Source: Brevibacillus brevis (lineage in GTDB: Bacteria; Bacillota; Bacilli; Brevibacillales; Brevibacillaceae). Taken from it: a DNA stretch of 64,000 nt. A model generated the notes under the pieces. It saw only the letters and a list, made by a program, of their open reading frames with translations, made no database searches and was not told the DNA's origin. A program made the position numbers and the translations under genes. Below are positions 25,544 to 35,096 of the stretch, piece after piece. The first letter of the stretch is position 1. The number at the start of each line of letters is the position of its first letter. The stretch spans positions 5,380,001 to 5,444,000 of the forward strand of contig NZ_CP030117.1 of NCBI RefSeq assembly GCF_001039275.2, in the 5' to 3' direction.

Positions 25544-27085
25544 ATGAGAAAAATCGTGAAAGGCAGTGGCATCACCCTATTGGTCGCATCCTTGATCGGA
25601 TGCAGCTCGAGCGAGCAGTTCGTATCAAGAAGTGAAAGTGGAAACAAACCAGCAGCATCTGTTGAGCAAGGTCAAAACAATCAGGTAGCCTCCAGTCCAA
25701 GTCCTCCCAGCCAACTAGCTGATTACGCCCTGAAAAAATCGGCCGATCCCATCCCCAATGACATGTACTTCAAAGATTACGGCACCAACCAATTTGTCTC
25801 TACGGCGAAGGACCGTCTGTCTACTTTTGCTGCTGATGTGGACACAGCCTCTTACACCATGATGCGCAATTTTATAAAAGAAGGGAATCTCCCGCCAGCA
25901 GAAGCCATTCGGGTGGAGGAATTCATCAACTACTTCCCTACCTCGTATCCCGCGCCAACCAATCAAACATTTGCGATCCAGGCCGATAGTGGCCCCTCTC
26001 CGTTTCAAAAAAATCTTCAAGTAGTGCGAATCGGGATCAAAGGAAAGGAGTTACGCGCAGAAGAGCGGAAGCCCGCTAATCTCGTCTTTGTCATTGACGT
26101 ATCTGGCTCGATGAATCGGGAAAACCGATTAGAGCTGGTGAAAAAAAGCTTACATGTTCTTGTCGATCAACTCCAACCTACAGATTCAGTAGGGATCGTC
26201 GTCTATGGATCAGAGGGACGCGTTCTTTTACCCTCAACCTCTGCCGAAGACAAACAGGCAATTTTATCAGCCATCAATGAACTGCAACCCGAAGGCTCCA
26301 CCAATGCAGAAGAAGGACTGGTCCTCGGTTATGAAATGGCAGCTCGTTCCTTCAAGCCTACTGCCATTAACAGGGTGATTTTATGCTCCGACGGGGTGGC
26401 CAATGTAGGAGAAACAGGGGCCGAGGGCATTTTACGTTCGATCGAGGACTATGCGCGAAAAGACATTTACTTGAGCTCCTTTGGCTTCGGCATGGGAAAT
26501 TATAATGATGTTCTGATGGAGCAACTGGCGAATAAAGGAGAAGGCAACTACGCCTACATTGATACGTTTTCTGAGGCGCGCCGCATTTTTACGGAATCAT
26601 TGACGGGCACCCTCCAAACGATCGCTCGTGACGTAAAAATTCAGGTAGAATTCGACCCTAAGAAGGTAGTCTCGTATCGTTTGATCGGTTATGAGAACCG
26701 CGATGTCCGCGACAAAGATTTTCGCAACGACAAGACAGATGCGGGCGAGATTGGCGCTGGCCATAGCGTGACCGCTCTTTATGAAGTGAAGCTCGCTTCC
26801 CCTGCCCATGCAGAGCTCGGGACGGTTCGCGTGCGCTATCATCATGCCACTTCCCAAAAAGTAGAAGAAATCTCCGAGACCGTGGGTGTGCAAAATACCT
26901 TGTCTCCTGATGTGACGTTCCTTGCTGCTGTAGCAGAGTACGGGGAAATATTGCGAGAGAGTCCCTATGCCGAAAGAAGCTCCCTTGCTGATGTACTTAA
27001 ACTGGCGGAAGCCACAGCCACCGGAGAGGAACAGCTCGAATTTGTCCGCTTGGTAAAGGATAGCATGGCGATCAGCAGGAACTAA
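25544..27085 (+). CDS. VWA-domain lipoprotein (YfbK-like)
   Basis: A 513-aa lipoprotein: basic start, hydrophobic core and lipobox LIGCSS (Cys near residue 20), then a Ser/Gln/Asn-rich linker. Order of domains: YfbK-type N-terminal region (DRLSTFAADVDTASYTMM, VEEFINYF), VWA domain with MIDAS DVSGSMN and CSDGVANVG, and a C-terminal DUF3520-like region. It is anchored outside the membrane and probably binds proteins through the metal site. The function of the family is unknown. Preceded by an AAAGGGGGAA site; the 158 bp before it contain only a weak GC-rich hairpin. Convergent with the DedA gene 10 bp away. Confidence 0.88.
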   Translation: MRKIVKGSGITLLVASLIGCSSSEQFVSRSESGNKPAASVEQGQNNQVASSPSPPSQLADYALKKSADPIPNDMYFKDYGTNQFVSTAKDRLSTFAADVDTASYTMMRNFIKEGNLPPAEAIRVEEFINYFPTSYPAPTNQTFAIQADSGPSPFQKNLQVVRIGIKGKELRAEERKPANLVFVIDVSGSMNRENRLELVKKSLHVLVDQLQPTDSVGIVVYGSEGRVLLPSTSAEDKQAILSAINELQPEGSTNAEEGLVLGYEMAARSFKPTAINRVILCSDGVANVGETGAEGILRSIEDYARKDIYLSSFGFGMGNYNDVLMEQLANKGEGNYAYIDTFSEARRIFTESLTGTLQTIARDVKIQVEFDPKKVVSYRLIGYENRDVRDKDFRNDKTDAGEIGAGHSVTALYEVKLASPAHAELGTVRVRYHHATSQKVEEISETVGVQNTLSPDVTFLAAVAEYGEILRESPYAERSSLADVLKLAEATATGEEQLEFVRLVKDSMAISRN

Positions 27086-27095
27086 TGCTTGTTCC

Positions 27096-27695
27096 CTATG
27101 TCCTGGTATCGCGCCTGTACCTCATCCAAATATAAACCATCATTCCAATCGCCAAACCGATTAGCAAAAATGTGATGCCGTAATGTCGTATATAAATGAC
27201 GACCTTGAGCCACTCTTTCTCAAGCGCCTTTCCCAGCAGTAAAAAAGTGACACTCCAAAGAAATGCACCGGCGTAAGCAAAAAAAGCGAATCGTCGAAAC
27301 TCCATCGCGGAGACTCCTGCCAGATAGGCGGTAATATGACGGACGCCAGGCAAAAAATAGCCGATCAGCAGTAGGTAGGGACCGTACTTGGCAAACAGCT
27401 TCTGGGTTGACTCAATTTTTTTCGGCGTAATATGCAAGTACGGTCCAACCTTCATAAGCAACGGCAGCCCCCACTTCCACGCGATGGCATAGCTAATCGT
27501 AATTCCTACTGCCGCTCCCAAAAAAGCGCTCAGCACTGTAAACGGCATGTGCAAGACACCGCGGGAAACTGCATAGCCAGCGTACGTCATCAGTACCTCA
27601 TCGGGTATGGGGAGCCCTACAACACCAAGTGTGAGCGAAAAAAAGATGCCGACATATCCATATTTCATCAAAAACAGATCCAAATGCTGCTCCAC
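27096..27695 (-). CDS. DedA family membrane protein
   Basis: A 199-aa protein with the family pattern: GVVGLPIPDEVLMTYAG near the N-terminus and the conserved GYFLPGVRHITAYLAGVSAM segment, plus 4-5 hydrophobic spans. DedA proteins support membrane homeostasis and lipid-carrier recycling (some, such as UptA, flip undecaprenyl phosphate). GTG 27695 is chosen because GGAGG ends 5 nt upstream; a TTG at 27707 overlaps that site. Single gene, divergent from the AraC gene. Confidence 0.88.
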   Translation of the reverse strand: MEQHLDLFLMKYGYVGIFFSLTLGVVGLPIPDEVLMTYAGYAVSRGVLHMPFTVLSAFLGAAVGITISYAIAWKWGLPLLMKVGPYLHITPKKIESTQKLFAKYGPYLLLIGYFLPGVRHITAYLAGVSAMEFRRFAFFAYAGAFLWSVTFLLLGKALEKEWLKVVIYIRHYGITFLLIGLAIGMMVYIWMRYRRDTRT

Positions 27696-27831
27696 GGCTA
27701 CCTCCAATAATGTTGTCCTACTTCATTGTATTCTCTCCCTATTCTTTGGCATTCTGGCTTTTTTTCAAAAAAATCAGTTCAAGGCATATGGTATCCTAAA
27801 AAAGATCTTATTTCCTATTTCAGGTGACGCC

Positions 27832-28689
27832 ATGAACTATATGGAGCAAATAACATATGCCCTCTCTTTTATCGAAAAGCAGTTAACGGAAAAAGTCACA
27901 CTCGATGAAGTGGCATCAGCCGCCGGTTATTCCAAGTACCATTTTCAACGCTTGTTTTTTCACGTGACAGGAGAAACTGTCGGCCAATACATTTCGAAGA
28001 GACGCTTGACCGAGGCTGCCAAAGCGCTGTCGCTGGAACAAAAGAGCGTGACGGAGGTCGCCTTTACATACGGCTTTGATTCTCACGAAGCCTTTACTCG
28101 TGCCTTTACCAAACGCTTTGGCCTGCCTCCCTCTGCTCTTCGTCGATCTGGAAAAATGCCGCGGTACACAATGCTGGAGCGTATCGAGCTACCCTATTTA
28201 GAGAATATTCAGTCACAATTGATTGAGCCCGTCTATGTCCCTGCCCATGAAGAACTGAACCTGGTAGGCTACTCCTCCACTACCCGTTCGACAACTGATA
28301 TTGTCCATTGCTGGAACCGATTGGGACAGAAAATCGACGTACAGAAGAACCAGAAGCGTTATGGGGTCATTCGATACCCGGATGCTTTCGGGCTTTCGTT
28401 GAGCTTTGCCTATTTTGCTGGCATACACACTACAGCGCATATTGGCACAGACGGATTGGAATCACTCACGCTGCCTGCATCAGGTTATCTTGTCTTCCCT
28501 CACAAAGGATCGGTGCAAAATCTCAAGCTGACGTATCAATACATATACGGGAGCTGGATGACACATGCATCCGCATCCGACCAGCTTTATGCCCGATACG
28601 ATTTTGAATACTACGATCACCGCTTTCTCGGAAATGACCATCCTGATTCGCTTTGCTTCATTTATATACCTGTTCTAGCCCGAGAATAG
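27832..28689 (+). CDS. AraC family regulator with C-terminal effector-binding domain
   Basis: A 285-aa regulator. The N-terminal ~100 residues hold two AraC HTHs (VTLDEVASAAGYSKYHFQRL and VTEVAFTYGFDSHEAFTRAF, then FGLPPSALRR). The C-terminal ~170 residues resemble the GyrI/Rob-type effector-binding fold, so it should sense a small amphipathic or drug-like ligand. ATG 27832 has an AGGTGA site; the frame is open 75 codons upstream but overlaps the DedA gene and lacks a site. A target operon is not evident; the amidase gene lies 79 bp downstream. Confidence 0.88.
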   Translation: MNYMEQITYALSFIEKQLTEKVTLDEVASAAGYSKYHFQRLFFHVTGETVGQYISKRRLTEAAKALSLEQKSVTEVAFTYGFDSHEAFTRAFTKRFGLPPSALRRSGKMPRYTMLERIELPYLENIQSQLIEPVYVPAHEELNLVGYSSTTRSTTDIVHCWNRLGQKIDVQKNQKRYGVIRYPDAFGLSLSFAYFAGIHTTAHIGTDGLESLTLPASGYLVFPHKGSVQNLKLTYQYIYGSWMTHASASDQLYARYDFEYYDHRFLGNDHPDSLCFIYIPVLARE

Positions 28690-28768
28690 TCGATGGTGGT
28701 TCGCATTTTTGATCAAGTTTTCCTCGTTCTCCTGTCGTACGCTGGACGTGTGAAAAGGAGTGAATCGA

Positions 28769-30253
28769 ATGAAGGAACTGACCTATTTGACAGCAACGGA
28801 GATGGGCACTTGGATTCGCGAGAGGAAAATAAGCGCCGAGGAAGCTACCCGGCATACCTTTAAAAGAATAGCCTCGCTTAATGACAAAATGAATGCTATC
28901 GTCGCTTATGACGAGCAGGCTGCTCTCGAATCCGCCAAGCAAGCGGACAAAGAAATGGCAGAAGGCAACATTCGGGGGCCCCTTCACGGGGTGCCAATCA
29001 CAATCAAGGATTCCTTTGCCACAGCCGGACTCCCCACTACTTCTGGCTTCCCCCCTCTAAAAGGCTACATTCCGCAACATGACGCAGCCATCGTCCGCAG
29101 ACTGAAGCAGGCAGGAGCCGTTTTGATTGGCAAAACGAATGTCTCTACTCTGCTCATGGATCTCCAAACAGACAACGATATTTACGGTCGGACGAATAAT
29201 CCGTGGAATCAGGCGAGGACTTCGGGAGGTAGCAGCGGAGGCTCGGCAGCTGCGGTTGCCGCGGGACTTTCTTATTTGGATATCGGGAGTGACATCGGAG
29301 GATCGTTGCGTGTCCCCGCTCATTATTGTGGTGTGTTCAGCTTGAAGCCGACAGAAGGAGCCGTTCCGGCAACAGGACACATGCCCGGCTTTGAAGGAAT
29401 GTCTGATTATAGGTCGTCTCGTCACATGGCCTGCTATGGCCCTGTAGCCCGTTCAATCGAAGACCTGGAAGTGGCGTTTTCCATCATTAGTGGTGGAAAC
29501 GGCAACGCTGGCTTGCCTCATGGACCACAAGTCTTGCCCCCTACCATCAAGGAACAGCCCCTGCACATCCGCTGGATGGAGGAGCTACCCGGTTACCCGA
29601 CGAGTCGAGCCATTCGTGATCAATTGCGTCGCTTTGTCGAAATGCTGGAGCAACAAGGCATGCGCGTAGAGCAAGTGACGACACCGCCCTTAGATGTACG
29701 CAAAGCTTGGGAAACATGGGGAAAAATCATCGACGCGGAGTTAAACTCTACGACACCTCCACTCATTCGTGGTATTGCTCATCTCATAACGATGCCGATT
29801 TATCGCCAGCTTCCCTCGGCTACCATGCTCATCCCACTAACGTTCAAAAACTACATGCGTGTCTTAACCATTCGTGAGCAGCTCATTCGCAGCTTTGAGC
29901 AATTCATGGCAGACTGCGACTTGTTCTTGTGTCCGGTCAGTTGCACGACAGCTTTCCCACATATGGCAAAATCGAAAATGTGGGGCTACAAACCGCTTTA
30001 CACCAAACCGCTGTACGTAGACGAGAACCCGCAAAACTACTGGGCCGCTACAACTTTTTATACGAGTCTGTTTAATGTAACAGGAAGTCCGGTCGTGACG
30101 ATCCCGATAGGTTTTGATGAGCAAGGTCTTCCTATTGGCATACAGTGTGTGGGCAAGCGATGGCGTGATAGGGAATTGCTACAGGGAGCGTCGAAATTGT
30201 ATGCGACCTGCCCAGCGTGGCGGGCGCCTGCAATTTCTGTGGAGCCGCATTAA
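28769..30253 (+). CDS. amidase signature family hydrolase
   Basis: A 494-aa enzyme with the complete Ser-cisSer-Lys machinery: Lys in VPITIKDSFATAG (about residue 77), cis-Ser in SGGSSGGSAAAVAAG and nucleophile Ser in GSDIGGSLRVPA. No signal peptide, so cytoplasmic. No GatB or GatC gene is nearby, so it is a stand-alone amidase rather than the transamidosome subunit; substrates of such enzymes range from fatty-acid amides to nitrile-derived amides. ATG 28769 has AAAGGAG 8 nt upstream. It lies behind an AraC gene, which could control it. Confidence 0.9.
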   Translation: MKELTYLTATEMGTWIRERKISAEEATRHTFKRIASLNDKMNAIVAYDEQAALESAKQADKEMAEGNIRGPLHGVPITIKDSFATAGLPTTSGFPPLKGYIPQHDAAIVRRLKQAGAVLIGKTNVSTLLMDLQTDNDIYGRTNNPWNQARTSGGSSGGSAAAVAAGLSYLDIGSDIGGSLRVPAHYCGVFSLKPTEGAVPATGHMPGFEGMSDYRSSRHMACYGPVARSIEDLEVAFSIISGGNGNAGLPHGPQVLPPTIKEQPLHIRWMEELPGYPTSRAIRDQLRRFVEMLEQQGMRVEQVTTPPLDVRKAWETWGKIIDAELNSTTPPLIRGIAHLITMPIYRQLPSATMLIPLTFKNYMRVLTIREQLIRSFEQFMADCDLFLCPVSCTTAFPHMAKSKMWGYKPLYTKPLYVDENPQNYWAATTFYTSLFNVTGSPVVTIPIGFDEQGLPIGIQCVGKRWRDRELLQGASKLYATCPAWRAPAISVEPH

Positions 30254-30277
30254 GAATAAAATATTCCAGCTCAACTT

Positions 30278-30351
30278 GCATAAAGCCCCTTTCCTATGAA
30301 GAACACTACCAGTGCGAACCCCATTTCTGGTAATGAGGAGGGGCTTTATGC
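30278..30351 (+). promoter_or_regulatory. inverted repeat covering RBS and start codon of the DUF1254 gene
   Basis: GCATAAAGCCCCT (30278-30290) is perfectly complementary to AGGGGCTTTATGC (30339-30351). The right arm includes part of the GAGGAGGGG ribosome site and the ATG at 30348. The 48-nt interior contains a smaller hairpin ACCAG/CTGGT. If transcribed, the structure should hide the translation start. There is no U-run, so it is not a normal terminator for the amidase gene. Confidence 0.55.
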
Positions 30352-31769
30352 TTCCTTTATTGAAAAAGCGCCTGACACTAATCGTTTCCCTGCTTTGCAT
30401 GACGCTTCACCTGTCGGGCCTCTCATTTGCAAAAGAGACAACAAACACTACAACTGTCCAACAGTCACCTCTATACCAATCGAAGCCGTTTCTTCAATCG
30501 CAGGAGAGGCTTGCCTACTCGCTCGGCATTCAAGCATACATCTACGGGTATCCATTAGTGATGTCCGCCAAAACGATGGAAGCCATGGTCAAAAATCGGG
30601 CGCCAATCAACCAGTTTTATTATGCGGACACACTCGCTTCCCCAGCTTATCGGGATATTGTGACGCCGAACTCCGATACATTGTATATGAGCGCATGGCT
30701 GGATTTGTCAGAGACGCCCGTCCGCTTGACTGTCCCCGCCAATCCGCAAAACCGCTACTATACCGTGCAAATGCTGGATGCGTATACGAATACGTTTCGC
30801 AATGTCTCCAATCGTTCCACCAAACAGCAGGCCGGGCAATACATCATTGCAAGCCCGCAATGGAAAGGGCCTACCCCTGCTCATATACCTGTAATCTACG
30901 CCCCTACGAATACCGTCTGGCTCATTGGCCGTGTCGAGGTAAAGGGTGAGGCTGATTTGCCGCAGGCTGTTTCGTTTGAAAAACAAATCGCGATTGCCCC
31001 TGTCCACCCAAAATTGCAAACGGCACATGTTCCCGAAGCGCTTCCCCCTGACGTGCTGTCATCCCTTTCCTTTTTTCAGGTCATGACGAAATGGATTCAG
31101 AGCAATCCTCCGCCCGAATGTGATCGCGTCTTGCTCGATCAGTTCGCTCAAGCCGGGATCGATGTCCAAAAAGGCTTTGATCCTTCCGCGCTCGGTCCAG
31201 CCAAGCTTGCAGGCCTACAGCGTGCCTTACAGGATGCCCCGTCCATCGTGCAAAATGGCTTGCCCGGCTATTCCGCCTTCCGTAATGGATGGGGCTCCTT
31301 TTCCCCCATCGGCACATATGGAAGTCAGTTTCTCGCCCGTTCCTTTATCGCCTATTCCGGCATTGGAGCCAATGTGCCGAGCGAGGAAGCCTATTATCGT
31401 GCATTGACAGATGGATCAGGAAAACCGCTTACGGGAGCCAACAGCTATTTGCTGCATTTTACAAAGGAACAGCTTCCCAAGACGTCTGCATTCTGGTCGA
31501 TCAACGTCTATGACAACCAGTTGTTTTTAGCCAAAACAGCGGCCGAACGCGCATCGGTTCGCAGCAATACAGGAACGCTTACGTACAATCCCGATGGCTC
31601 CCTCGATCTGTATTTGCAGCAGCAACCTCCCAAAGGCAAGGAAGGCAACTGGCTTCCGCTCCCTGAAGGCGAGTTCAATCTCGTTTTGCGGGTCTTTGCA
31701 CCGGAGCCTGCCACGCTGGACAAACAGCAAGCTTGGCCCGCTGTCATGGAAAGCAAACCTATACCGTAA
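30348..31769 (+). CDS. secreted DUF1254/DUF1214 domain protein
   Basis: A 473-aa exported protein with a signal peptide (MLPLLKKRLTLIVSLLCMTL, cleavage near SFA-KE). DUF1254 features follow (IYGYPLVMSAKTMEAM, ANSDT-like TPNSDTLYMSAWLDLS, RYYTVQMLDAYTN), and the C-terminal DUF1214 half includes SFWSINVYDNQ-like FWSINVYDNQLFL and PPKGKEGNWLP. The family is widespread and of unknown function. The start ATG 30348 lies within an inverted repeat that could control translation. A strong terminator follows. Confidence 0.88.
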   Translation: MLPLLKKRLTLIVSLLCMTLHLSGLSFAKETTNTTTVQQSPLYQSKPFLQSQERLAYSLGIQAYIYGYPLVMSAKTMEAMVKNRAPINQFYYADTLASPAYRDIVTPNSDTLYMSAWLDLSETPVRLTVPANPQNRYYTVQMLDAYTNTFRNVSNRSTKQQAGQYIIASPQWKGPTPAHIPVIYAPTNTVWLIGRVEVKGEADLPQAVSFEKQIAIAPVHPKLQTAHVPEALPPDVLSSLSFFQVMTKWIQSNPPPECDRVLLDQFAQAGIDVQKGFDPSALGPAKLAGLQRALQDAPSIVQNGLPGYSAFRNGWGSFSPIGTYGSQFLARSFIAYSGIGANVPSEEAYYRALTDGSGKPLTGANSYLLHFTKEQLPKTSAFWSINVYDNQLFLAKTAAERASVRSNTGTLTYNPDGSLDLYLQQQPPKGKEGNWLPLPEGEFNLVLRVFAPEPATLDKQQAWPAVMESKPIP

Positions 31770-31781
31770 CACAGCAAAAAA

Positions 31782-31815
31782 GGCACCGCCCCATCGTGAG
31801 CGGTGCCTTCTGTAT
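31782..31815. terminator. bidirectional terminator between DUF1254 and opuAC genes
   Basis: GGCACCGC (31782-31789) pairs with GCGGTGCC (31800-31807); TTCTGTATT follows on the plus strand and TTTTTTGCTG on the minus strand. Confidence 0.85.
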
Positions 31816-31823
31816 TGAGTCTG

Positions 31824-32756
31824 TTACTTCTTCAAATCTTCAATGGAGTTGATCTCCATGTAGGCTGGAACAGCCAAGCCCAGCTTGGTTCCTTGCAGGT
31901 TCGGACCGAGGTCCTCAACGTCTTTCCCCAGCTTTTCCATGTAGTCTGCGTGCGTCGTAGGCAGCCATGCTGCTACCATTCCGTCCACATCACCGTTTGA
32001 TACCCCTACCCACATTGGACCGGCTTCTACTTGGCTAAGCTCCACCTTGTATTTCAGCTTTTGCTCCAGGACCGTCTTCACCACATTCGTGCTGGCGATC
32101 TCAGAATCCCACGCGACGTAGGCGAGCGTCAATTTTTTGCCTTCCGCGGGCTGAATGCCTTCTACCCACTTGTTGACGGTAGCCTCATTGTTTTTCACCC
32201 ACTCGGCTGCTGCCTCTTCCGGCTTTTTGCCGCTCTCGATATCGAGCATCACTTTTTCCATGTCCGCGGGTGTCCACGAAAACTTGTCGAGGAACGCATA
32301 CGCACTTGGGTGCTCCTCCTTCAGTCCTTTGCGCACGATGGTATGAATCTGTTCATCCTTCCCGAAGACGCCTTTCGGGTCTTCGAGGTATTTCATCTCA
32401 AATTTGGAGAACATCCAGTGCGGTGTCCAACCTGTCACGATAATCGGCTTTTTGTCTTTGTAGGCTTGTGTCAGAGCTGCCGTCATCGCTGCACTCGAGC
32501 CCTCTACGAGTTCCCAATCTTTCAGATCGTAGTCTTTCATGGCTTTTTCCGTCGCTTTCATCAGACCAGCGCCAGGATCTATTCCGATAATTTTATGATC
32601 CACTTGTGCTCCAACGCTATTCGGTGCAGACGTACCCGTATTGCCCTCGGCAGGCTGATTTCCCTGCGGTGTACCCGCGTTTGAACATCCTGCCATCACC
32701 ATACTGAGTCCGAGTGCGACTGCCAGCCCTTTCAAGGTGCCTTTTTTCATTTTCAT
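31824..32756 (-). CDS. opuAC: glycine betaine-binding lipoprotein OpuAC
   Basis: A 310-aa binding protein: signal and lipobox MVMAGC (Cys near residue 24), then the two lobes. Conserved OpuAC blocks are clear: IGIDPGAGLMKATEKAM, EGSSAAMTAAL, VTGWTPHWMFSKF and AYVAWDSEIASTNVV, with VEAGPMWVG in lobe two. The Trp residues in these blocks form the aromatic cage for quaternary-amine compatible solutes. Third gene of the opuA operon, exported and lipid-anchored. It captures glycine betaine for osmoprotection. Confidence 0.95.
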   Translation of the reverse strand: MKMKKGTLKGLAVALGLSMVMAGCSNAGTPQGNQPAEGNTGTSAPNSVGAQVDHKIIGIDPGAGLMKATEKAMKDYDLKDWELVEGSSAAMTAALTQAYKDKKPIIVTGWTPHWMFSKFEMKYLEDPKGVFGKDEQIHTIVRKGLKEEHPSAYAFLDKFSWTPADMEKVMLDIESGKKPEEAAAEWVKNNEATVNKWVEGIQPAEGKKLTLAYVAWDSEIASTNVVKTVLEQKLKYKVELSQVEAGPMWVGVSNGDVDGMVAAWLPTTHADYMEKLGKDVEDLGPNLQGTKLGLAVPAYMEINSIEDLKK

Positions 32757-32767
32757 GAAAACCCCTC

Positions 32768-33613
32768 CTACGCGTTTTTTCTCTTTCCAACACTTTGCGT
32801 GAGACGATCCAGCAGAATCGCCAAAATAACGATGGCCAGACCCGCCTCAAAACCTTCACCGATCTTGATCTGTGTCACGGCACGATACACGTCTGCCCCC
32901 AAGCCTTTCGCCCCAATCATCGAGGCAATCACGACCATGGACAACGCGAGCATAATGCTCTGGTTAATTCCGGCCATCATTGTCGTCTTGGCAATCGGCA
33001 ACTGTACCTTCGTCAGCTTTTGCCAGTAGGTTGAACCGAATGCCTCAGAAGCTTCGATCAGATCGGCAGGAACTTGACGAATTCCCAGGTTGGTCAGACG
33101 GATCGTCGGTGGCATCGCAAAAATGACAGAAGCGATAACCCCCGGTACTTTACCGAGCCCAAAGAAAAAGATGGCAGGAATCAAGTACACAAACGCCGGC
33201 ATCGTCTGCATGAAATCAAGCAGCGGTGTGACGACCTTTTGCACGGAATCATTCTTCGCGCACCAGATACCGACGGGAATCCCGATAATCACCGAGATCA
33301 AACCTGCCGTCAATACCAGCGCAAGTGTTTCCATTGAGTGCTCCCAATAACCCAGATTCTGAATCAGAAGAAGTCCAATGAAGGTAAAAAGAGCAATTGC
33401 CACTTTGCCAGCGCGATAGGCCAGCAGCGTAAACAAAATGATCAGGGCCCAAAACGGGATTCCTGTTAGAATCCACGAAAACAAGTCAACGGTTCCACCG
33501 ATTACAGCTGATATGAAGTCGAACAAGAAGCCCAAATTCTCTTCCAGTCCATCTACAATCGTTTCTACCCAACTGTCGAGCGGCAGCTTCGGAAAAAGTT
33601 GATTTTGACTCAT
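32768..33613 (-). CDS. opuAB: glycine betaine ABC permease OpuAB
   Basis: A 281-aa permease with a soluble N-terminal stretch, five or more spans and the coupling segment LIEASEAFGSTYWQKLTKV, which matches OpuAB/ProW proteins. Its start overlaps the ATPase stop by 4 bp (ATGA), and the binding-protein gene follows after 11 bp. It forms the homodimeric channel for betaine. Confidence 0.94.
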   Translation of the reverse strand: MSQNQLFPKLPLDSWVETIVDGLEENLGFLFDFISAVIGGTVDLFSWILTGIPFWALIILFTLLAYRAGKVAIALFTFIGLLLIQNLGYWEHSMETLALVLTAGLISVIIGIPVGIWCAKNDSVQKVVTPLLDFMQTMPAFVYLIPAIFFFGLGKVPGVIASVIFAMPPTIRLTNLGIRQVPADLIEASEAFGSTYWQKLTKVQLPIAKTTMMAGINQSIMLALSMVVIASMIGAKGLGADVYRAVTQIKIGEGFEAGLAIVILAILLDRLTQSVGKRKNA

Positions 33614-34836
33614 GATGGATTCACCTGCCCCTCTTCAATCGTTGGCTCTGGAACTTGTTGATTTACTTTTCCTGCCAACCCGCCCAAGACGGCTCCTTTT
33701 ACAATCACGCCCAAGAGACGATTTTGTTCTCCTGTAACCGCCACGGGAATATCTGAAAACGCGACAAGGTCAAACATCTCATTGAGAAGCGTCTGCGGTC
33801 CGACTGTCGGCACCTCGGTTCGCAGCACGGATTCCAGCGACTGCCCTGCTTCCTTGGCTCCATTTACTGCGTCTGCCGTCAGCACACCCAGCAATGTTTT
33901 TCGTTTATCCACCACGTACAAACTGGAGACACCGCGCTCACGCATCATTTGCAGTGCGACGCGAGGCCCTCTGTCCAGTGTGATCGTCTCTGCCCGCTTC
34001 ATGACTTTTTCGGCGGACAATACCTTGGAACGATCCACATCCTCTACAAAGCGTTCTACGTATTCATTTGCCGGATTGGTCATGATTTCTTCCGGCGAGC
34101 CGATCTGTACGATCGCACCGTCTTTCATCAGAGCGATTCGATCCCCGATCTTCAATGCTTCGTCCAGATCATGCGTAATGAAAATAATGGTCTTCTGCAT
34201 GGTGCTCTGTAATTCCAACAGCTCATCCTGCATGTCCTTGCGAATCAACGGGTCCAAGGCACTGAATGCCTCATCCATCAACAGCACATCGGGTTCATTC
34301 GCGAGTGCACGGGCCAGACCCACACGCTGCTGCATCCCGCCACTCAGCTGATCCGGGTAGCTTGCTTCCCAACCGCCGAGTCCGACGAGTGCGAGTGACT
34401 TTTTCGCTTTTGCCTCACGCTCGGCCTTTGGCATCCCTTGAATCTCCAGACCGTACTCCGCATTTTCAAGTACCGTCCTGTGAGGGAACAAGGCGAACTT
34501 TTGAAATACCATGCCCAGCTTCTTTCTTCTTACATCCTGTAACTGCTCGGTGTTCATACTGACGATATCCGTACCGTCAATCAGGATTTTGCCTTCTGTT
34601 GGTTCAATCAACCGGTTCAATAATCGAACCAAGGTCGACTTCCCGCTTCCCGAAAGCCCCATGATGACGAAAATTTCGCCTGCATGCACCTCAAAACTCG
34701 CTTGATTCACCCCAAGGGTAAGACCCGTTTCCTTCAAGATTTCTTGCTTGGTCTTCCCCTGCTTCACCTGGGACAATGCGCGTTGGGGTTGGCGTCCAAA
34801 GATTTTGGTCAAATTCTCTACTTTGATCTTGGGCAT
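33610..34836 (-). CDS. opuAA: glycine betaine ABC ATPase OpuAA with CBS domains
   Basis: A 408-aa ATPase: Walker A GLSGSGKST, signature LSGGMQQRVG, Walker B VLLMDEAFSALDP, H-loop ITHDLDEA. The C-terminal ~120 residues are two CBS motifs (VMKRAETITLDRGPRVALQM and the segment ending GVIVKGAVLG), which sense ionic strength in OpuA transporters. ATG 34836 has GGAGGTGA 7 nt upstream. First gene of the operon and divergent from the GbsR-type regulator across a 260-bp control region, which likely carries the osmotic and betaine-responsive promoter. Confidence 0.95.
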   Translation of the reverse strand: MPKIKVENLTKIFGRQPQRALSQVKQGKTKQEILKETGLTLGVNQASFEVHAGEIFVIMGLSGSGKSTLVRLLNRLIEPTEGKILIDGTDIVSMNTEQLQDVRRKKLGMVFQKFALFPHRTVLENAEYGLEIQGMPKAEREAKAKKSLALVGLGGWEASYPDQLSGGMQQRVGLARALANEPDVLLMDEAFSALDPLIRKDMQDELLELQSTMQKTIIFITHDLDEALKIGDRIALMKDGAIVQIGSPEEIMTNPANEYVERFVEDVDRSKVLSAEKVMKRAETITLDRGPRVALQMMRERGVSSLYVVDKRKTLLGVLTADAVNGAKEAGQSLESVLRTEVPTVGPQTLLNEMFDLVAFSDIPVAVTGEQNRLLGVIVKGAVLGGLAGKVNQQVPEPTIEEGQVNPS

Positions 34837-35055
34837 ATGGTCACCTCCAACTTTTACGCCCGGCATCCGGACTGTTCTTTACCCTTACAATTGTAACCAG
34901 CCGTTTTTTTTACCTCAAACTGGATGAGGCATGATAATCCGTCATTTTCAGCGTTCAGAAAAAACTTTACGTACTTTACTTCCTGTATTCTCAGTTTATC
35001 ACGTATATACTGTACAACATCTCCATTTACTTTTTTCTTTTGGAGACGTACAATT

Positions 35056-35077
35056 CTAGTCAGGTTACTATGACTAG
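35056..35077. promoter_or_regulatory. palindrome before the gbsR-like gene
   Basis: CTAGTCA (35056-35062), 8-nt spacer, TGACTAG (35071-35077), 19 bp before the chosen start and touching the GAGGAG ribosome site. It may be an autoregulatory operator. Confidence 0.45.
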
Positions 35078-35096
35078 AGGAGCTGCTTTTTTCAAA

